Positions 1-6,946 of a stretch of 10,016 bases of DNA are shown in pieces. The number at the start of each line of letters is the position of its first letter. Within the stretch, counting starts at the first letter, position 1. The stretch covers positions 1 through 10,016 of the forward strand of contig CAMHDX010000018.1 in the NCBI GenBank assembly GCA_946183895.1, written 5' to 3'. A program made the position numbers and the translations under genes. This DNA comes from an uncultured Porphyromonadaceae bacterium. Lineage in GTDB: Bacteria; Bacteroidota; Bacteroidia; Bacteroidales; Muribaculaceae. Under the pieces are notes generated by a model, which saw only the letters and a program-made list of their open reading frames with translations, had not been told where the DNA came from and ran no database searches.

Positions 1-485
1 GCATAGTAGGCAGGCATTGACGACGGACTGGCGACAATGCGGCGGGCGAGGTCCCCCTTCCACGCGGCAAACTCGGCATTAGCCGTGTCGACAACGGCAA
101 AGCGCATCGCCTCCTTGTCAATGGTCATGATCTCCACAGCGTCCTCGCTGCCCGCCAGGTCATATTCACGACCATAGCCGGCCAGCGACGTGGTGAGCGT
201 GAGCCGGTCAAGGCTGTCAACGGGGAAACAAATCTGCCTGCCGTCCTCCAGGCGCAGACGATAGATTGACGGGAACTGCGGCGCGGTGCTCTCGAGGCTG
301 AACGCGCCATCGTCATGGGTGCGCACAGTGTCCATGATGTACCAGTAGCCACTCGACGACTGCTCCAGCACGAGTACAGTGCTGTCGCCGGCACCCTCAA
401 CAGTGCCGCTCACCGCAAACTTGCCCTCGCGATTGCAAGCCGCGGCGACAAGCACAAGTATTGATAGATAAATTAACTTCTTCAT
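1..485 (-). CDS. DUF4369-like lipoprotein, N-terminal part (cut by window edge)
   Basis: The frame is open from an ATG at 485 to the left edge, giving 161 residues with no stop, so the gene continues outside. It starts with a lipoprotein-type signal: MKK, a hydrophobic stretch, then AAAC with the cysteine at residue 17. The following 100 residues (GTVEGAGDSTVLVLE, then DTVRTHDDGAFSLES, IYRLRLEDGRQICFPVDSLD) fit the DUF4369 beta-rich domain seen in Bacteroidota lipoproteins, which often precedes a thioredoxin-like domain. Whether such a domain follows here cannot be seen. It lies 43 bases downstream of the M3 peptidase gene on the same strand and is probably its operon partner. The family call rests on recognition of the pattern, not on a search. 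A role in envelope thiol chemistry is only a possibility. Confidence 0.75.
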   Translation of the reverse strand, partial: MKKLIYLSILVLVAAACNREGKFAVSGTVEGAGDSTVLVLEQSSSGYWYIMDTVRTHDDGAFSLESTAPQFPSIYRLRLEDGRQICFPVDSLDRLTLTTSLAGYGREYDLAGSEDAVEIMTIDKEAMRFAVVDTANAEFAAWKGDLARRIVASPSSMPAYY

Positions 486-528
486 AACACGTTAATACAT
501 TATTATTGAGGATTGAGCACCCGCACGA

Positions 529-2646
529 TCAATCCAGCCCACGGTTGCGCAACAACGCGGCGGCTGTGGGCTCATGACCGCGGAACTCCTTGTAGAGCGT
601 CATGGCGTCCTCGGTGTCGCCCGCCTCGAGAATGAGGCGGCGATAGTCGTCGGCAACGGCGCGGTTGAGCGGACCCTCCGCCTCAAAGCGCTCGTAGGCG
701 TCCGCCTCCAGCACCTGGCTCCACAGGTAGGTGTAGTAACCGCAACTGTACTGCTCGTTGTCAAAGATGTGCTTGAAGTAGGGGCTGCGATAGCGGAACT
801 GCACCATGGCGGGCATGTGCAACTTGGTTGCCACTTGCTTCTCAAACTCGCGGATGTCGATGTCGGCAGTGGTCCCCGCCAACTTGTGCCACTCGATGTC
901 GAGCAACGCGGCGCCCACCAGCTCGGTGGTCATGAAACCTTGATTGAACTTGTGGCTGGCGATGATCTTGTCAACCAGCTCCTGCGGAATCACCTCGCCG
1001 GTCTTGTAGTGGCGGGCATAGTTCTTCAACACCTCAGGCACGAGCGCCCAGTGCTCGTTAATCTGCGACGGCATCTCAACCAGGTCACGGTCAACATTGG
1101 TGCCCTGCAGCGAGTGGAACGGCGCGCGAGTGAGCATACCGTGCAATGCGTGGCCAAACTCGTGGAACACGGTCTCCACCTCGTCGAGTGTCAGCAACGA
1201 CGGGGTGTCGGCAGTTGCAGGAGTGAGGCTCGCTACATTATAAATAATGGGACGCACGACCTTGCCGTTGTAGTTATACGACGAGTTGAACTCGCTCATC
1301 CAGGCACCCTGCGCCTTAGTGGGACGCGGAGTGTAATCGGTCATGAACACCGCCACATGGGCGCCGCTCTCGTCGGTCACGTCGTACACCTTGACTGCGT
1401 CATTGTACTTGGGCGCGTCCTTCATCTCGGTGAAGGTCAGGCCGTACAACTTGTTGGCGGCAAAGAAGATGCCGTTTTGCACCACACTGTCGAGCACAAA
1501 GTAGGGACGCACGTCGTCCTCGCTGAGGTCAAACTTCTCCTTCTTGACCTTCTCGGCATAGTAATAGTAGTCCCAAGGAGCAATTTGGAAGCCGCCGCCA
1601 TGAGCGTCAACATAGGCTTGCATGTCGGCAACCTCCTCGTCAACCTTCTTGATAGCCGGGCGCCATAGTTGCATGAGCAGGTTCTCGGCGCGCTCCACAG
1701 TGCCCGCCATCACCGGAGCGACGGCATAGTCGGCAAAGGTCGCGTAGCCCAGCAACTTCGCCTTGGCTTGACGCAGGCGGATGATCTTGTTGATAATCTT
1801 GCTGTTGTCATTGTCGTTGCCGCGGCTGGCAGTGTTGGTGTAGGTCTCGTACATCTGCCGGCGCAGGTCGCGGTTGTCGGCACTGCTGAGCACCGTCAGG
1901 CGCGTTGAGCCGGTCGCCGTGAATGCCCAGCCGGTCATGCCCTTCTCCCGGGCGAGCGCAGCAGCATCGGCGATGGTCTGGGCGGGCAGTCCCGCCAGCA
2001 TGGTCGAGTCGGTGATGTTGATGACATTGTTGGCAATCTCAGCCATCACGTTGTTGGTGAACTTGAGCGACAACTCTGCCTGCTGCTGATTCAGGCTCTT
2101 GAGGCTATCCTTGAGCTCGGGCGAGAGCAATGCGCCGGCGCGCACCATGCGCTTGTAGTACTTCTCGGTCAAGCGGCGCTCCACCGGTTGCAGCTGCAGG
2201 CTGTCCGCGTTGTCGTACACAGCCTTGATGCGGGCGAACAGGCTGTCGTTGAGCATGATGTTGTCGTGGTGGGCGGTAAAGCGCGGCGACAACTTCTCGG
2301 CGAGCGCGTGCATCTCATCGGTGTTATCACTCTCGACCAGCGCGGCGAACACATACTCTACCTTGTTGATAATCTCGCCACTGTTGTCCAATGCCAACAC
2401 AGTGTTGGCAAAGTCGGGCGTTGCGGGATTGTTGATAATCGAGTCAATCTGCTCGTTTTGCTGCTTGATGCCCGCCTCGAGTGCCGGCTCATAGTCGGCA
2501 TAGGTGATTTTGTCGAACGGAGGAATACCGTAAGGCGTGGTGTACTCCTCCAGGAAGGGATTAGTGTGATTCATCTTTTCACATGACACTGTCGTGAGTG
2601 CCAGCGCACCCAGGACAATAGCGATTGATAAAACTGATTTCTTCAT
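529..2646 (-). CDS. dcp: M3 family metallopeptidase, dipeptidyl carboxypeptidase-like lipoprotein
   Basis: A 705-residue zinc peptidase of the M3 (thimet oligopeptidase/Dcp) family, full length for the family. The zinc site is clear: HEFGH at 495-499 with catalytic Glu496, and the third ligand Glu524 in DLVEMPSQ. The tail (residues 626-705) follows the Dcp pattern, with HIF, then YSCGYYTYLW, and ends in RNRGLD. Such enzymes remove C-terminal dipeptides or cut short peptides. The N-terminus (MKKSVLSIAIVLGALALTTVSC) reads as a lipoprotein signal with Cys22, so the enzyme is probably membrane-anchored facing the periplasm. The lipobox (TVSC) is not ideal, so simple export is possible. The gene begins 18 bases after the EEP gene stop, with an AT-rich leader and no Shine-Dalgarno. 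Oddity: the glycine-rich loop before the YY motif reads DNEQ (629-632) where many members have GG. Confidence 0.93.
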   Translation of the reverse strand: MKKSVLSIAIVLGALALTTVSCEKMNHTNPFLEEYTTPYGIPPFDKITYADYEPALEAGIKQQNEQIDSIINNPATPDFANTVLALDNSGEIINKVEYVFAALVESDNTDEMHALAEKLSPRFTAHHDNIMLNDSLFARIKAVYDNADSLQLQPVERRLTEKYYKRMVRAGALLSPELKDSLKSLNQQQAELSLKFTNNVMAEIANNVINITDSTMLAGLPAQTIADAAALAREKGMTGWAFTATGSTRLTVLSSADNRDLRRQMYETYTNTASRGNDNDNSKIINKIIRLRQAKAKLLGYATFADYAVAPVMAGTVERAENLLMQLWRPAIKKVDEEVADMQAYVDAHGGGFQIAPWDYYYYAEKVKKEKFDLSEDDVRPYFVLDSVVQNGIFFAANKLYGLTFTEMKDAPKYNDAVKVYDVTDESGAHVAVFMTDYTPRPTKAQGAWMSEFNSSYNYNGKVVRPIIYNVASLTPATADTPSLLTLDEVETVFHEFGHALHGMLTRAPFHSLQGTNVDRDLVEMPSQINEHWALVPEVLKNYARHYKTGEVIPQELVDKIIASHKFNQGFMTTELVGAALLDIEWHKLAGTTADIDIREFEKQVATKLHMPAMVQFRYRSPYFKHIFDNEQYSCGYYTYLWSQVLEADAYERFEAEGPLNRAVADDYRRLILEAGDTEDAMTLYKEFRGHEPTAAALLRNRGLD

Positions 2647-2664
2647 GAGATATAATGTTGTTTA

Positions 2665-3789
2665 TTAATATTCAAAGGTGGTAAATTGCGGATAGTGGTC
2701 GCTGGTGATGGCGTCGCCACGCACGAGGCTCACAGGCCTGAGGTTGCCGCGATACATCACATGGTCGATGCGGAACAGGAAGCGGTCCTTGTTGTAGGTG
2801 TTCATGTAGCCGCGATAGACCTCGGGGTAGACGTCGTGCAGGTCATCGCCCATCAGCGTCCGGTAGGTCCACGAGGCGGGCGTGTCGTTCATGTCGCCAC
2901 ACAACACGAGGTCGGTGGCAGTGCTGTCAACAATGCCGCGCAGCATCTCCGCCTCGGTGGCGCGCAACTCGTAGGCGGCGCGTAGCTTGGCTATCAACGT
3001 GTTCTTGACTGTCTGCATCGTCTCGCGGTCGCGCACCTTGCCATCGGTCACGTCGCGGAACAGGTCCTTGTCGTCACGCTTGAGGCCGATGGGTTGCAGG
3101 TGGTAGCCGATGAACCGGATCACGCGACCGGCGGGCATCGACACGTCGTATGCCTCAATGTCCATACTGTAAGTGCTCTCACAGTCCGGATTTAATATAC
3201 AAGGGTCAATCGTGGTTATCGCCAACCGCTCGTAGGGGTACTTGGACAAGATTATCACATCGTGATAGCCATGCTCTCGATAAGGATAGTGGGCATCAAT
3301 CGAGTCGAGTATCACATTGATGGCGGGAATGTCCTCATAGTGTATGCTGCCCAGCGAAGCTTCCTGCAGTATCACCACATCGGGATTTTGCTCAAGGATA
3401 TATTGAAAAATGGCATTGGGCTCGCGCTTGCGATTCTTGGTCCACGGTCCGGTGCCGCCCACATTGAACTGCATCATGGTGAAAGTGTGCTTCAACTCCA
3501 CCTTGCGGTCAACATTGCCGCCCACGCCGAGAGCTATCACGCGCGAGATGGGGGCCGCGCACGCGAGCAATGCCGCCAGCATGACTACCACACTGCGCCA
3601 TGCCCTCGCCGCCACCAGCACCACCAGCCACACCAGCGCTACCACCACGACGACAGGCAGCGCCAGCGTCGCCACCGCCGGCAGTGACCACCATCGCGGG
3701 TCGACCAGTCCGCCATAGGCACTGACAACAAGCATCAGCGCCACCACTATGGTAACTATCAGCAACCCTATGTCAATCAGTCTCTTCAT
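2665..3789 (-). CDS. Membrane-anchored endonuclease/exonuclease/phosphatase family protein
   Basis: 374 residues. Three hydrophobic segments (about 5-25, 38-60 and 66-88) precede a soluble domain with the EEP (DNase I-like) signatures in order: QFNV with Asn109, LQEA with Glu143, GYH with His230, GDMND with Asp299 and Asn301, RIDH with Asp342, and SDH with Asp364-His365. These are the metal-binding and catalytic residues of the fold, so the enzyme should cut phosphodiester or phosphomonoester bonds. Its substrate (DNA, phospholipid head group or sugar phosphate) cannot be read from the sequence. With three N-terminal helices, the catalytic domain may lie on the periplasmic side. Its ATG overlaps the stop of the upstream rhomboid gene (ATGA, 4 bases), which implies translational coupling. 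The M3 peptidase gene follows 18 bases later. Confidence 0.9.
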   Translation of the reverse strand: MKRLIDIGLLIVTIVVALMLVVSAYGGLVDPRWWSLPAVATLALPVVVVVALVWLVVLVAARAWRSVVVMLAALLACAAPISRVIALGVGGNVDRKVELKHTFTMMQFNVGGTGPWTKNRKREPNAIFQYILEQNPDVVILQEASLGSIHYEDIPAINVILDSIDAHYPYREHGYHDVIILSKYPYERLAITTIDPCILNPDCESTYSMDIEAYDVSMPAGRVIRFIGYHLQPIGLKRDDKDLFRDVTDGKVRDRETMQTVKNTLIAKLRAAYELRATEAEMLRGIVDSTATDLVLCGDMNDTPASWTYRTLMGDDLHDVYPEVYRGYMNTYNKDRFLFRIDHVMYRGNLRPVSLVRGDAITSDHYPQFTTFEY

Positions 3790-4532
3790 TTTTGAGTAAA
3801 ATGAGCTAACACATCACGCTCACGCCGCGACAACGAGTCGTAGCCAGACCGCTTAATCTTGTCCAACACGGCATCCAACTCTGCCTCGGTGGGCCGGTCA
3901 TGCCGTGGTGTCGGACGCCTGCGGGGCATCGCCCAGCGGGTGATGTCGGTGCCGCGTTTGAGCAGCAATGTAAACGCCACGCCGGTCAACGCGCCACCCA
4001 GGTGCGCCACATGCCCTGCAACATTTGTGCCAATGGTCAACACGTCAATCAGCACAATCACCGCCACGACCCACTTGAGCGCCACGTCACCGATGATGAG
4101 CAGGCGCACGCGATAGTCGGGGCGATAGCAGGTGATGGCGAGCATCACAGCGGCAACAGCTGCCGAGGCGCCCAACAGCACCCCGCCCGCCGGCATCGCC
4201 GTCGACACCACGAGGGCGGCAATGGCTCCGACCACGCCGCCCAGCACGTATAGCCGCACCACCTGGCGGTGGCTGTAGAACTCAATGAACACGTTGCCTA
4301 TCCACCACAGCCACACCATGTTGACCAGCAAGTGCCACCAGTCGACATGGACGACCATGTGGGTCAACAGCGTCCACGGGCGCAGGAGCGCACGGCTCCA
4401 CTCCAACGGCAGTGCCATGTACTCCACAACCGGCGAGACGAGGCGCAGCAACACAAACGCAGCCACGTTCACCGCCACCAGCCAGCCTAACCCGTGCAGC
4501 CGCCGCAAGGCATCAGTAATACTGCGAGCCAT
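3786..4532 (-). CDS. Rhomboid family intramembrane serine protease with C-terminal cytosolic tail
   Basis: 248 residues from the ATG at 4532. A longer frame to 4604 exists, but its extra 24 residues are not rhomboid-like and lie inside the preceding gene. Rhomboid signatures are present: HLLVNM (His67, Asn71), the serine loop GASA with Ser123, and AHLGG with His177. Serine and histidine form the catalytic dyad of the family. The usual GxSG is GASA here, so the fourth loop position differs. About six membrane segments end near residue 192. A polar tail follows, with a basic stretch (MPRRRPTPRHDR) and then a short helical segment around LDKIKRSGYDSLSRRERDVL. That segment resembles the small C-terminal domain found on many Bacteroidota rhomboids (DUF6576, from memory). 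The start lies 20 bases inside the preceding rhomboid gene and the stop overlaps the EEP start. The substrate is unknown. Confidence 0.88.
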   Translation of the reverse strand: MARSITDALRRLHGLGWLVAVNVAAFVLLRLVSPVVEYMALPLEWSRALLRPWTLLTHMVVHVDWWHLLVNMVWLWWIGNVFIEFYSHRQVVRLYVLGGVVGAIAALVVSTAMPAGGVLLGASAAVAAVMLAITCYRPDYRVRLLIIGDVALKWVVAVIVLIDVLTIGTNVAGHVAHLGGALTGVAFTLLLKRGTDITRWAMPRRRPTPRHDRPTEAELDAVLDKIKRSGYDSLSRRERDVLAHFTQK

Positions 4533-5247
4533 TCCTGCCGATGTTCTTGCGATACCAGTACAGCAGCACCAGCGCCCCAAACAGCATTCCGCCCAGGTGG
4601 GCAAAGTGTGCCACGTTGTCCCAGGCGAAGTCGCCCAGACCCATCAACAACTCGATGGCGGCGTATATCAGCACCAACCACTTGGCGCGGAAGGGGCCGA
4701 AGAAGAAGAAATACAACTGCAGGTTGGGCAGGAAGAATGCCACCGCCAGCAGGATGCCGAACACCGCGCCGCTGGCTCCCACCGTGATTAACTGGTTGTA
4801 CAGCGGATTGAGCGAGATGCCGTGGGCAATCACTGTCTTGTAATAGTCCACCTCGCCATAGGCGGCGCCAATGCTGTCAATCATCGAGGGTAACGTGAAG
4901 TGCCACGTCAACTCCTGCACGATGCCGGCACCCACTCCACACACGATGTAGTAAAACAAAAAGCGCTTGGAGCCCACAATCATCTCAATGAGCCGCCCGA
5001 ACATGAACAGGGCGAACATGTTGAAGAAGATGTGACCCAAACCCGCGGTCGAGTGCATGAACATGTAGGTGAACAACTGCACCGGATTGAACGCGCTGCC
5101 CTTGTAGTAGTGCAGGCCCAACAACTCGGTGAGGTCAATGGTGCCTTGCAGCAAGATGGTGGCAAGCCACAACAACACGTTTATTATCAACAGATGCTTG
5201 GTCACGGGCGGCATTGACCGCCATGAATCAGAACCGTATTCTATCAT
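4513..5247 (-). CDS. Rhomboid family intramembrane serine protease
   Basis: 244 residues and probably the first gene of the leftward operon. The rhomboid core is complete: HIFFNMFALFMFG (His72, Asn76) in the second membrane helix, GASG with nucleophile Ser159, and AHLGG with His217. The family cuts transmembrane substrates within the lipid bilayer. Compared with the minimal six-helix fold, there is a longer loop between helices around residues 112-150. The C-terminus is short (YRKNIGRNG), so unlike its neighbour it lacks a cytosolic tail. The two rhomboids are only distantly alike, so they look like old paralogs with separate jobs. The ATG at 5247 follows a stretch with no strong Shine-Dalgarno, about 150 bases downstream of a candidate promoter at 5401-5408. 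Substrates cannot be predicted. Confidence 0.93.
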   Translation of the reverse strand: MIEYGSDSWRSMPPVTKHLLIINVLLWLATILLQGTIDLTELLGLHYYKGSAFNPVQLFTYMFMHSTAGLGHIFFNMFALFMFGRLIEMIVGSKRFLFYYIVCGVGAGIVQELTWHFTLPSMIDSIGAAYGEVDYYKTVIAHGISLNPLYNQLITVGASGAVFGILLAVAFFLPNLQLYFFFFGPFRAKWLVLIYAAIELLMGLGDFAWDNVAHFAHLGGMLFGALVLLYWYRKNIGRNGSQYY

Positions 5248-5376
5248 TCAATCAACTTAAGTTTTAATGCCGGCCTCAAGCACTTGAAACCGCAATGTTC
5301 ATCATGTCAATGGCGAGAACACGCTACACCACAACCATTCACAACAGCCCACCGGAGCGACTGCTGCAACATGCGC

Positions 5377-5398
5377 GGCGAGGGTTCGCCATTTTTTT
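5377..5398. other. Small GC hairpin followed by a T run in the divergent control region
   Basis: GGCGA (5377-5381), loop GGGT and TCGCC (5386-5390) form a perfect 5-base stem, followed by A and seven T on the plus strand. In that direction it has the shape of a weak intrinsic terminator that would shield the HU promoter from upstream reading. On the minus strand it would lie right at the start of the rhomboid operon transcript, a few bases past the -7 box. It may do either, or nothing. Confidence 0.35.
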
Positions 5399-5400
5399 GG

Positions 5401-5408
5401 CAAAGTTA
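5401..5408 (-). promoter_or_regulatory. Candidate -7 box for the rhomboid operon
   Basis: Read on the minus strand the bases are TAACTTTG, an exact match to the Bacteroidota -7 consensus TAnnTTTG. The region about 19 bases upstream (around 5429-5435) reads TTTTTAG, only a weak match to the -33 TTTG box. If used, it would give a leader of roughly 150 bases before the rhomboid ATG at 5247. Confidence 0.45.
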
Positions 5409-5451
5409 ATAAAAAGCAGCGATTTAGGCTAAAAATCGTTACAAATCATTG

Positions 5452-5467
5452 AAAAAAACGTTTTTTT
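5452..5467. repeat. A7-CG-T7 palindrome upstream of the HU promoter
   Basis: A perfect 16-base palindrome (seven A, CG, seven T), with one further T after it. It lies 21 bases upstream of the HU -33 box and about 44 bases upstream of the rhomboid -7 box, that is, between two divergent promoters. Such phased A/T runs bend or stiffen DNA. It could act as an upstream activating stretch or a site for a nucleoid protein, but no function is shown by the sequence. Confidence 0.5.
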
Positions 5468-5488
5468 TGCAATTTATCGCATCAAAAT

Positions 5489-5519
5489 TTTGTGCAATTC
5501 ATTGTTTTAGCTATATTTG
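5489..5519 (+). promoter_or_regulatory. Bacteroidota-type promoter of the HU gene
   Basis: A -33 box TTTG (5489-5492), a 19-base spacer and a -7 box TATATTTG (5512-5519) match the Bacteroidota sigma-ABfr consensus at its usual spacing. Transcription would start around 5523-5526, leaving a leader of about 50 bases. The leader is A/T-rich just before the ATG at 5573, with no Shine-Dalgarno, as is normal for strongly expressed genes in this phylum. Confidence 0.75.
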
Positions 5520-5572
5520 CCAGCAGAAAACCATTTTTATTGCTTTTTTTAAACCATTTAAAACCAACTATT

Positions 5573-5845
5573 ATGAACAAAACAGAACTTGTAAACGCAA
5601 TCGCCGCCGCCGCTAAGCTCAAGAAAGCTGACGCAAAGGCTGCTTTGGAGGCTACTATCGCTGCTATCGCCGAGGCTCTTGCTAAGGGTGACAAGGTGTC
5701 GCTGATTGGTTTCGGTACATTCGGTGTTGTCGAGAAGGCTGCTCGTGAGGGTATCGTTCCGCGTACCGGTGAGAAGATCCAAATTCCCGCCAAGAAGGTT
5801 GTGAAGTTCAAGGCAGGCGCCGAGTTGGCCGCTAAGGTGAAGTAA
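5573..5845 (+). CDS. hup: HU family DNA-binding protein
   Basis: 90 residues, the standard HU length. The N-terminal half is the alanine- and lysine-rich helical dimer part. GFGTFG (46-51) leads into the DNA-binding arm, REGIVPRTGEKIQIP, with Pro63 at the position of the proline that inserts between base pairs in HU/IHF proteins. The tail is lysine-rich (FKAGAELAAKVK). It should bind and bend DNA as a dimer and help organise the nucleoid. The frame is open upstream to 5492, but that start lies in the promoter; the ATG at 5573 gives the exact family N-terminus (MNKTELVNAIA). Codons are strongly biased (GCT, AAG, GGT), unlike the GC-ending codons of its neighbours, which fits high expression. 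It is transcribed alone, between its own promoter and a strong terminator. Confidence 0.97.
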   Translation: MNKTELVNAIAAAAKLKKADAKAALEATIAAIAEALAKGDKVSLIGFGTFGVVEKAAREGIVPRTGEKIQIPAKKVVKFKAGAELAAKVK

Positions 5846-5872
5846 TCACAGCACTCCCGCGTTTAACCTATT

Positions 5873-5914
5873 AACATGGTTGACGGCAGGCGTGCCGCCA
5901 ACCATGTTTTGTTG
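5873..5914 (+). terminator. Intrinsic terminator after the HU gene
   Basis: A long hairpin lies 27 bases after the HU stop. AACATGGTTG (5873-5882) pairs with CAACCATGTT (5899-5908). After one A-C mismatch, CGGCA pairs with TGCCG around the loop GGCG (5889-5892). A short T-rich tail (TTTTGTTG) follows. It should end most HU transcripts before ptb. Confidence 0.85.
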
Positions 5915-6002
5915 CTCATCCAAGTTGCTGATGCTCTGAAACTTGAATGTCCCCTACTACGCACTTTACCAGGAAACCCCAAATAACAAACTTTCCCCTC
6001 TC

Positions 6003-6917
6003 ATGGCAACCATTAACAAACTCAACCATCTCATCTCCCATCTCAACCTCGCCGCCAAGCCTACGGTGGCTGCCGTGTGGCCTCAAGACACCTCTACGCT
6101 CAACGCCCTGCGCCGCGCCCTCAACAAGGACATGGTCAACGTGATTACTGTGGGATGCGCCGAGCGTGTGACAAAACACCTGGACCGCTTCATCGGCTCC
6201 GGCTCGCTCACAGTCGTTGATGCCGACACGCCCGAGGCGGCTTCGGACCTCGCTGTGTCGCTGGCGCGACAAGGCGAGGCGGACATCTTGATGAAAGGCC
6301 TGGTCAAGACCGACGTGCTACTGCATGCCGCCCTCAACAAGGAGCATGGGCTGATGACCCCGGGCAACGTGCTGACCCACATCACCGTGGGCGACATTCC
6401 GCAATACGACAAACTGCTGATGTTCACCGACGTCGCTGTGCTGCCCTGCCCCACCCTGGCGCAACGCGAGGCGCAACTGCGCTACATCACGCGGCTGGCT
6501 CGCTCAATCGGGGTGGCGACACCCGCCATCGCGATGGTGCACTGCAGCGAGAAGGTCGACGAGCGCCACTTCCCGGTCACCGCCGACTACCGCGAACTCG
6601 CCGCACGCGCCGCCAGGGGCGACTACGGCGACTGCATGGTTGACGGACCCATGGATGTCAAGACCGCTTGCGACGCCCACGCCGCGCGGGTCAAGGGCAT
6701 CAAATCGCCCGTCGCGGGCATTGCCGACGCGTTGCTCTTCCCCGAGATTGAGAGTGGCAACGCCTTCTACAAGGCGATGACGCTGTTCGGCGAGATGCGC
6801 ACCGCGGCTATCGTGTGCGGCGCCAATGTGCCGCTGGTGGTGCCTTCGCGTGGCGATGACTTCCGCAACAAGTTCTACAGCCTGGCGCTGGCTTGCGCGC
6901 TGATCGTTAACCCATAA
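6003..6917 (+). CDS. ptb: Phosphate butyryltransferase (phosphate acetyl/butyryltransferase family)
   Basis: 304 residues, the usual Ptb length. It converts an acyl-CoA (butyryl-CoA or a branched-chain equivalent) and phosphate to acyl phosphate and CoA in the cytosol. Family blocks are easy to see: DILMKGLVKTD (94-104), DGPMDVKTACD (214-224), KGIKSPVAGIADALL (231-245), PEIESGNAFYK (247-257) and the C-terminal VPLVVPSRGDD (276-286) followed by FYSLALA. The ATG at 6003 gives the family N-terminus. A TTG in frame at 5943 would add 20 unlike residues close to the HU terminator, so it was not chosen. Butyrate kinase begins 29 bases downstream and completes the pathway. No promoter box could be identified in 5915-6002. 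Whether the substrate is butyryl, isobutyryl or isovaleryl cannot be told from sequence. Confidence 0.93.
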   Translation: MATINKLNHLISHLNLAAKPTVAAVWPQDTSTLNALRRALNKDMVNVITVGCAERVTKHLDRFIGSGSLTVVDADTPEAASDLAVSLARQGEADILMKGLVKTDVLLHAALNKEHGLMTPGNVLTHITVGDIPQYDKLLMFTDVAVLPCPTLAQREAQLRYITRLARSIGVATPAIAMVHCSEKVDERHFPVTADYRELAARAARGDYGDCMVDGPMDVKTACDAHAARVKGIKSPVAGIADALLFPEIESGNAFYKAMTLFGEMRTAAIVCGANVPLVVPSRGDDFRNKFYSLALACALIVNP

Positions 6918-6946
6918 CCCACTATTACTCACACTATTACATAACT

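Noticed and set aside
574-1668. Long plus-strand open frame (364 residues) opposite the M3 peptidase gene
   Set aside because: The product has no recognisable domain, while the minus strand carries a complete zinc peptidase. GC-rich third positions open the antisense frame.
4533-4604. Upstream extension of the second rhomboid (24 extra residues)
   Set aside because: The residues are rich in Cys, Gly and Trp, do not resemble a rhomboid N-terminus, and would increase the overlap with the first rhomboid gene from 20 to 92 bases.
5943-6002. TTG start giving a 324-residue Ptb
   Set aside because: The extra 20 residues are not Ptb-like. The ATG at 6003 gives the normal N-terminus and length.
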